From Candidatus [Bacteroides] periocalifornicus (GTDB taxonomy: Bacteria > Bacteroidota > Bacteroidia > Bacteroidales > CAJPTX01), in assembly GCA_001421095.1 (NCBI GenBank), contig LIIK01000004.1, forward strand, positions 34,319 to 91,043: a stretch of DNA of 56,725 nucleotides, given 5' to 3'. The position numbers and the translations under genes were made by a program. The first letter of the stretch is position 1. Each line of letters begins with the position of its first letter. Below, in pieces: positions 53,687 through 56,725 of this stretch. Below the pieces are notes generated by a model. It was not told the origin of the DNA. It made no database searches and worked only from the letters and a program-made list of their open reading frames with translations.

Positions 53687-56032
53687 TTACGCGCTTTCCT
53701 TTGCGGTGCCGTTCGCCTCGTCTACGTAGGCAGAGATGTCATACGCAATCTTGATGATCTTCTCCACTCCCCCTCGTTCATTGAGCACAGGGGCGTAGGT
53801 TTCGATCATGGTGTAGCGTCGCCCGCCAAACTCCACCGTATTGCGCACGTGCCGCTTAGTTCTACCATCGCAGAGGTCTTTCCAGAAGATTTGGTAGTCC
53901 TGCATTCGCTCTTTGGAGAGCATCACGCCTTTGAGGTGGTGGCTGCCTACCAGGTCGTCCCGTGTAGCATGGAGCAGGGCGAGGTACTCGTCGTTCACGT
54001 TCAGAATCTGCCCGTCAGTGCTGTATTCTACCACACAGCAGGCCGATTGTAGCGCCCTGTTAAGGCTCTCAAATTCTGCCGTCTGCCGGAGCGATTCTTC
54101 CTGTATAGCCTTCAGTTCCTCCATGTTCTGGCGCATGGTTTCCTCCTGGGCACGCATCTCTTCGCCCTGTCTACGTGCTTCTTCCAGCAGCTGCTTGGTC
54201 TGGATGCCGTTCTTCACGCTCAGCAGAGTGCTAGCAAAGCTCCCAGCCACATTCTCTATGAACTGGATCTTATACTCTGGCACAGCGCCAAAGCTGGCAA
54301 ACTCCATGACACCCTGCAGCATATCATTCATCAGCATCGGTACCAGCAGTAGTGTGTTGGGTTCGCTCTGCCCTAGCCCAGAGGCTATACGCACGTAGCC
54401 TGCGGGGATGTCTGTTACTAGCAGGCGTCGTTTTTCGGTAGCGCATCGGCCCACCAAGCCCTCTTTGAGCTCTATACGTTGGCGGTGGAACTTCCGAACC
54501 TGGTAGGCGTAGGAGGCCGACACCTCAAGGTGGGGGTCGTTGCCCTCTGCGCCTTCTACCAGGTAGACCATCCCAATCTGCAGCCCTGCGTAGTCTACCA
54601 GCGCGCGGAGTATTCGGTAGCTAAACTCATCTATGCTCCCGCTCTCTTTCCGCAGCAGCTCTGAGAATTGCGCTATGCCCCGCGATGCCCAGGCCTGCTG
54701 CTCTTCCACCTCATGCTGGCGATCCTCCCTCTCCTTGGCCTCTGCTAGGCTATGCTGCATGGCTATGAGCTTCTGCCCCAGCACGTCATCTTGCGAGGCC
54801 TCCAGCACCGCGTCGGTAGTTCCCTGCCCTATGGCCATCGCGAAATTGGCTTTGGCCTCCAGCCCCTCCAGCAGCGCATTGGTCGCCTCGCCTATGGTTT
54901 GCAGCTCGTCGTGCGATTTTATATTCAGCTTTAGCCCCGAGTCGATCTCGCCGCGTGCCAAGGCGCTTAGGCTTCGGCTTGCCATTTGTATGGGACGAGC
55001 TATCCTATTGGATATCAGTATAATCAGTAAAAATATTACTACCAGCGCACCCACGCCTACCCACTCCACTAGCGAGGTGGTCTGGCCTGCAGCCCCCGCA
55101 ATCTCGCTGTAGGGCTCTACTAGGCAAAGGGTGAGGGGTTCCTTTACACCCTGAATCCAGATCGGCGTGCTGAAGAGGAGATACCGCTCGCCGCTCGTGC
55201 CGTTTTGGAAGACCTCGGCTATTTTCTCGCCACCCACCATTCGTTTCCAGAGCTCGGCAAAATCGGGTACAGCCCGCAGGACATCGCTGGCACTCTCTGC
55301 GCAGTATTTTTTGTCGGGCCCTGCAATTACAGCCTGCTGCCCCGATACCAGTAGCGTGTACGCCCCCTTGGTCGGTCGCATCACCTGCACCAGCGTCTGG
55401 AGGTAGGAGACCCCGAACGTAATCCCCACCAATCCGGCCGGGATACCCATATCATCCTTCAGGGCGTGCGTGAGCTTAAGCGCGTAGGGCGCCCCCTCTA
55501 GGGAATCCTTCGTGTAGCGTGAAGGCCCTGCGAGGCTTGGCGCTCCAGCGTTGCGAAGCGCAATGTACTCTCGATCTTCCCCTAACCCTGCGGTGTCCAC
55601 AAGGCTTACCTCGCAGGCTACGCTATCGCCCCAGAGCCGGAAGGTAACCTGCTGGTAGCCATTGTAGTGGTTATAATTGCGATCTAGGTATCGGCAATCC
55701 ACAGCCCCCCAGAGCTCGTATACCGAGGGGGTAGCGCGGTAGAACTTCTCTGCCAGCTGCCTAAAACCCTGAAGTTCGCCAGCTGCCGTGCTAAGGTTAA
55801 GCGAGTCGAACTCATGGGCGAGGGCCTCGAGCTTCTCCATCCACAGGTTCAGCGGAGCTGCCACCTGCTGTGCATAGCCATCCACCTGCGCGCGCCCCAG
55901 CCTGAAGGCCGCCCCCTCGGCATGGTGCCGCACCAGCGGCAGGAGCAGCAGCATTACCACCAGCAGCCCGCCCCCCGCAAGCCCGAATAGCCAGATGATC
56001 AATTTGCTGCGTATGCGCATTCTATACCCCAT
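53687..56032 (-). CDS. Membrane sensor protein: Cache-HAMP-GAF-PAS without output domain
   Basis: 781 residues. Membrane helix 1 is at about 12-34. A large extracytoplasmic region (about 35-320) looks like a double Cache sensor domain. Helix 2 (about 323-342) leads into a HAMP domain (about 343-395). A coiled coil, a GAF domain (about 455-615), a second coiled coil rich in E/Q/R (about 616-665) and a PAS domain (about 665-775) follow. No kinase, cyclase, EAL or methyl-accepting domain comes after the PAS, and the gene ends shortly beyond it. The signal must pass by protein contact or by a mechanism I cannot see. It precedes rarA by 2 nt. In-frame ATGs exist at 56032 and 56020. Confidence 0.85.
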   Translation of the reverse strand: MGYRMRIRSKLIIWLFGLAGGGLLVVMLLLLPLVRHHAEGAAFRLGRAQVDGYAQQVAAPLNLWMEKLEALAHEFDSLNLSTAAGELQGFRQLAEKFYRATPSVYELWGAVDCRYLDRNYNHYNGYQQVTFRLWGDSVACEVSLVDTAGLGEDREYIALRNAGAPSLAGPSRYTKDSLEGAPYALKLTHALKDDMGIPAGLVGITFGVSYLQTLVQVMRPTKGAYTLLVSGQQAVIAGPDKKYCAESASDVLRAVPDFAELWKRMVGGEKIAEVFQNGTSGERYLLFSTPIWIQGVKEPLTLCLVEPYSEIAGAAGQTTSLVEWVGVGALVVIFLLIILISNRIARPIQMASRSLSALARGEIDSGLKLNIKSHDELQTIGEATNALLEGLEAKANFAMAIGQGTTDAVLEASQDDVLGQKLIAMQHSLAEAKEREDRQHEVEEQQAWASRGIAQFSELLRKESGSIDEFSYRILRALVDYAGLQIGMVYLVEGAEGNDPHLEVSASYAYQVRKFHRQRIELKEGLVGRCATEKRRLLVTDIPAGYVRIASGLGQSEPNTLLLVPMLMNDMLQGVMEFASFGAVPEYKIQFIENVAGSFASTLLSVKNGIQTKQLLEEARRQGEEMRAQEETMRQNMEELKAIQEESLRQTAEFESLNRALQSACCVVEYSTDGQILNVNDEYLALLHATRDDLVGSHHLKGVMLSKERMQDYQIFWKDLCDGRTKRHVRNTVEFGGRRYTMIETYAPVLNERGGVEKIIKIAYDISAYVDEANGTAKESA

Positions 56033-56057
56033 GGTGGTGTGCCGCTGTTATACGGCG

Positions 56058-56065
56058 CGAAGTTA
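56058..56065 (-). promoter_or_regulatory. Weak -7-like box of the sensor operon
   Basis: TAACTTCG on the minus strand has one mismatch to TAnnTTTG and lies 25 nt before the ATG at 56032. Confidence 0.3.
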
Positions 56066-56142
56066 GCAAAAGAACGGGATTGCTGAGTAGGGGGGGGAGC
56101 TTTCGGTGCGGTTGCGCTGTACCATCCCAAGCGCAAAATTAT

Positions 56143-56180
56143 AAAAAAGGAAGGGCGACCCTAGAGTCTCCCTTCCCTTT
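56143..56180 (-). terminator. Intrinsic terminator of the ferredoxin gene
   Basis: On the minus strand a 7-bp stem (56176-56170 with 56155-56149) encloses a small inner GAC/GTC pair and is followed by TTTTTT. It lies about 65 nt past the ferredoxin stop. Confidence 0.75.
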
Positions 56181-56195
56181 CTGTGCGTACAATCG

Positions 56196-56215
56196 CGACG
56201 CGGCACGCCACGTCG
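56196..56215. repeat. REP-like palindrome, near-perfect copy
   Basis: Arms CGACGCGG and CCACGTCG around CACG, followed by CTAC, with one mismatch. It sits between the ferredoxin stop and its terminator, so it is likely transcribed. Confidence 0.65.
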
Positions 56216-56240
56216 CTACAAGCGCCCCCCCATTCTATCC

Positions 56241-56411
56241 CTACTGTGCCTGGCTGATTACCCCTGTGGGGCAGGCATCCGCGCACGAGCCGCAATCGAT
56301 GCAAAGGCTCGGGTCAATCTTGTAGATGCTCCCTTCGCTTATGGCATCCACTGGGCAAACGGAAATGCACGACCCGCAGGCCACGCAATCCTCAGAAATC
56401 ACATACGCCAT
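56241..56411 (-). CDS. 2[4Fe-4S] ferredoxin
   Basis: A small 56-residue electron carrier of the clostridial type. Two complete cluster motifs are visible: CVACGSCISVCP (about residues 9-20) and CIDCGSCADACP (about 37-48). The first Cys of each binds with the last Cys of the other motif as usual. It starts at ATG 56411 (MAYVISEDC), ends with VISQAQ and has no targeting signal. A strong Shine-Dalgarno AAGGAGG lies 7 nt upstream of the ATG, and a perfect TACCTTTG box 37 nt upstream. It probably serves anaerobic redox enzymes encoded elsewhere. Confidence 0.95.
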   Translation of the reverse strand: MAYVISEDCVACGSCISVCPVDAISEGSIYKIDPSLCIDCGSCADACPTGVISQAQ

Positions 56412-56418
56412 CGCTTTT

Positions 56419-56425
56419 CCTCCTT
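56419..56425 (-). promoter_or_regulatory. Strong ribosome-binding site of the ferredoxin gene
   Basis: AAGGAGG on the minus strand, 7 nt before the ATG. Shine-Dalgarno sequences this strong are rare in the window. Confidence 0.75.
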
Positions 56426-56448
56426 ACTTTTGGTTAGTAACTGCACTA

Positions 56449-56456
56449 CAAAGGTA
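56449..56456 (-). promoter_or_regulatory. -7 box of the ferredoxin gene
   Basis: TACCTTTG on the minus strand, 37 nt before the ATG. Confidence 0.65.
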
Positions 56457-56725
56457 GGTGCAATCCGCCGTCTGTAGGCATCCTAGAATGCGCCTCTAGG
56501 CTATACAGAAATAGTATAAATACAAGAATCTTACAACTTGCTGATTTTCAACTTATAGTGTAATTATCCTTGGAGGGTAGCCAGGCGGAGGGTATGGCAA
56601 TTTTTAGGGATTCTAAGCGAAATAACCCATCTGAAATGGGGATATAGGGGGAGGGGGAGAAGGGCAGGTGGGGTATGTGCGGGCGGACGGTCATGCGGGC
56701 GGGGGGATCTTCGCGTATGGAGAAC
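56457..56725. other. Gene-free right end
   Basis: An AT-rich part upstream of the ferredoxin promoter is followed by G-rich sequence. Its last 30 bases (GGGGGGATCTTCGCG) resemble the hairpin region at 295-325. No gene is supported. Confidence 0.5.

Overview
The window looks like chromosomal DNA of a fairly GC-rich member of the Bacteroidota, most likely order Bacteroidales. Several independent signs agree. There is a PorU sortase of the type IX secretion system (T9SS) and a protein ending in a T9SS sorting tail. There is a BtuB/BtuG-like outer-membrane pair and two small families typical of this group (DUF3822, DUF6913). About a dozen genes are preceded by the Bacteroidota -7 box TAnnTTTG, usually as TACCTTTG. 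A 2[4Fe-4S] ferredoxin and a Nim-like flavoprotein fit an anaerobic lifestyle. No tRNA, rRNA or CRISPR array was found.

Layout. 1-484: non-coding, with repeats. 485-16378: housekeeping genes: uvrB (-); a BtuB/BtuG-like TonB receptor and beta-propeller lipoprotein (+); an AAA ATPase; mnmE (-); a pseudopilin-like protein, DUF3822 and rsmD (+); a TonB-like protein behind a DUF368 lipid-carrier transporter (-); ligA, DUF6913 and dapA (-). 16379-42000 is the accessory part: porU; a three-gene VapX-like/VapD/DUF695-RraB cassette; a giant secreted subtilase split by a frameshift and cut off at its 3' end; a lipoprotein plus a second DUF695-RraB protein; polA (-) and a Nim-like protein; and a second subtilase relative with two frameshifts, no catalytic serine and nine tandem modules, which still ends in a T9SS tail. 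42000-56725 is housekeeping again: an alpha/beta-hydrolase-like protein, a RecD-like helicase, then on the minus strand hisS-hutH-ruvX-def-comEC and sensor-rarA-kdsA-cinA, and finally a ferredoxin.

The most unusual structure is in the non-coding DNA. Two elements, each exactly 108 bp, lie 126 and 137 bp upstream of the -7 boxes of the sortase gene porU and of the second subtilase gene. Each is built as three 11-bp units, a hairpin core and three 11-bp units in the opposite orientation. A separate short palindrome with 8-bp arms recurs in most large gene-free stretches. Other points of note are the toxin-antitoxin-like cassette with an RNase-inhibitor-like third gene, and three genes (uvrB, polA, porU) whose -7 box is so close to ATG that their mRNAs should be leaderless.

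Family names rest on motifs and recall, without database searches. The frameshifts could be assembly errors, because two of the three lie at G runs.
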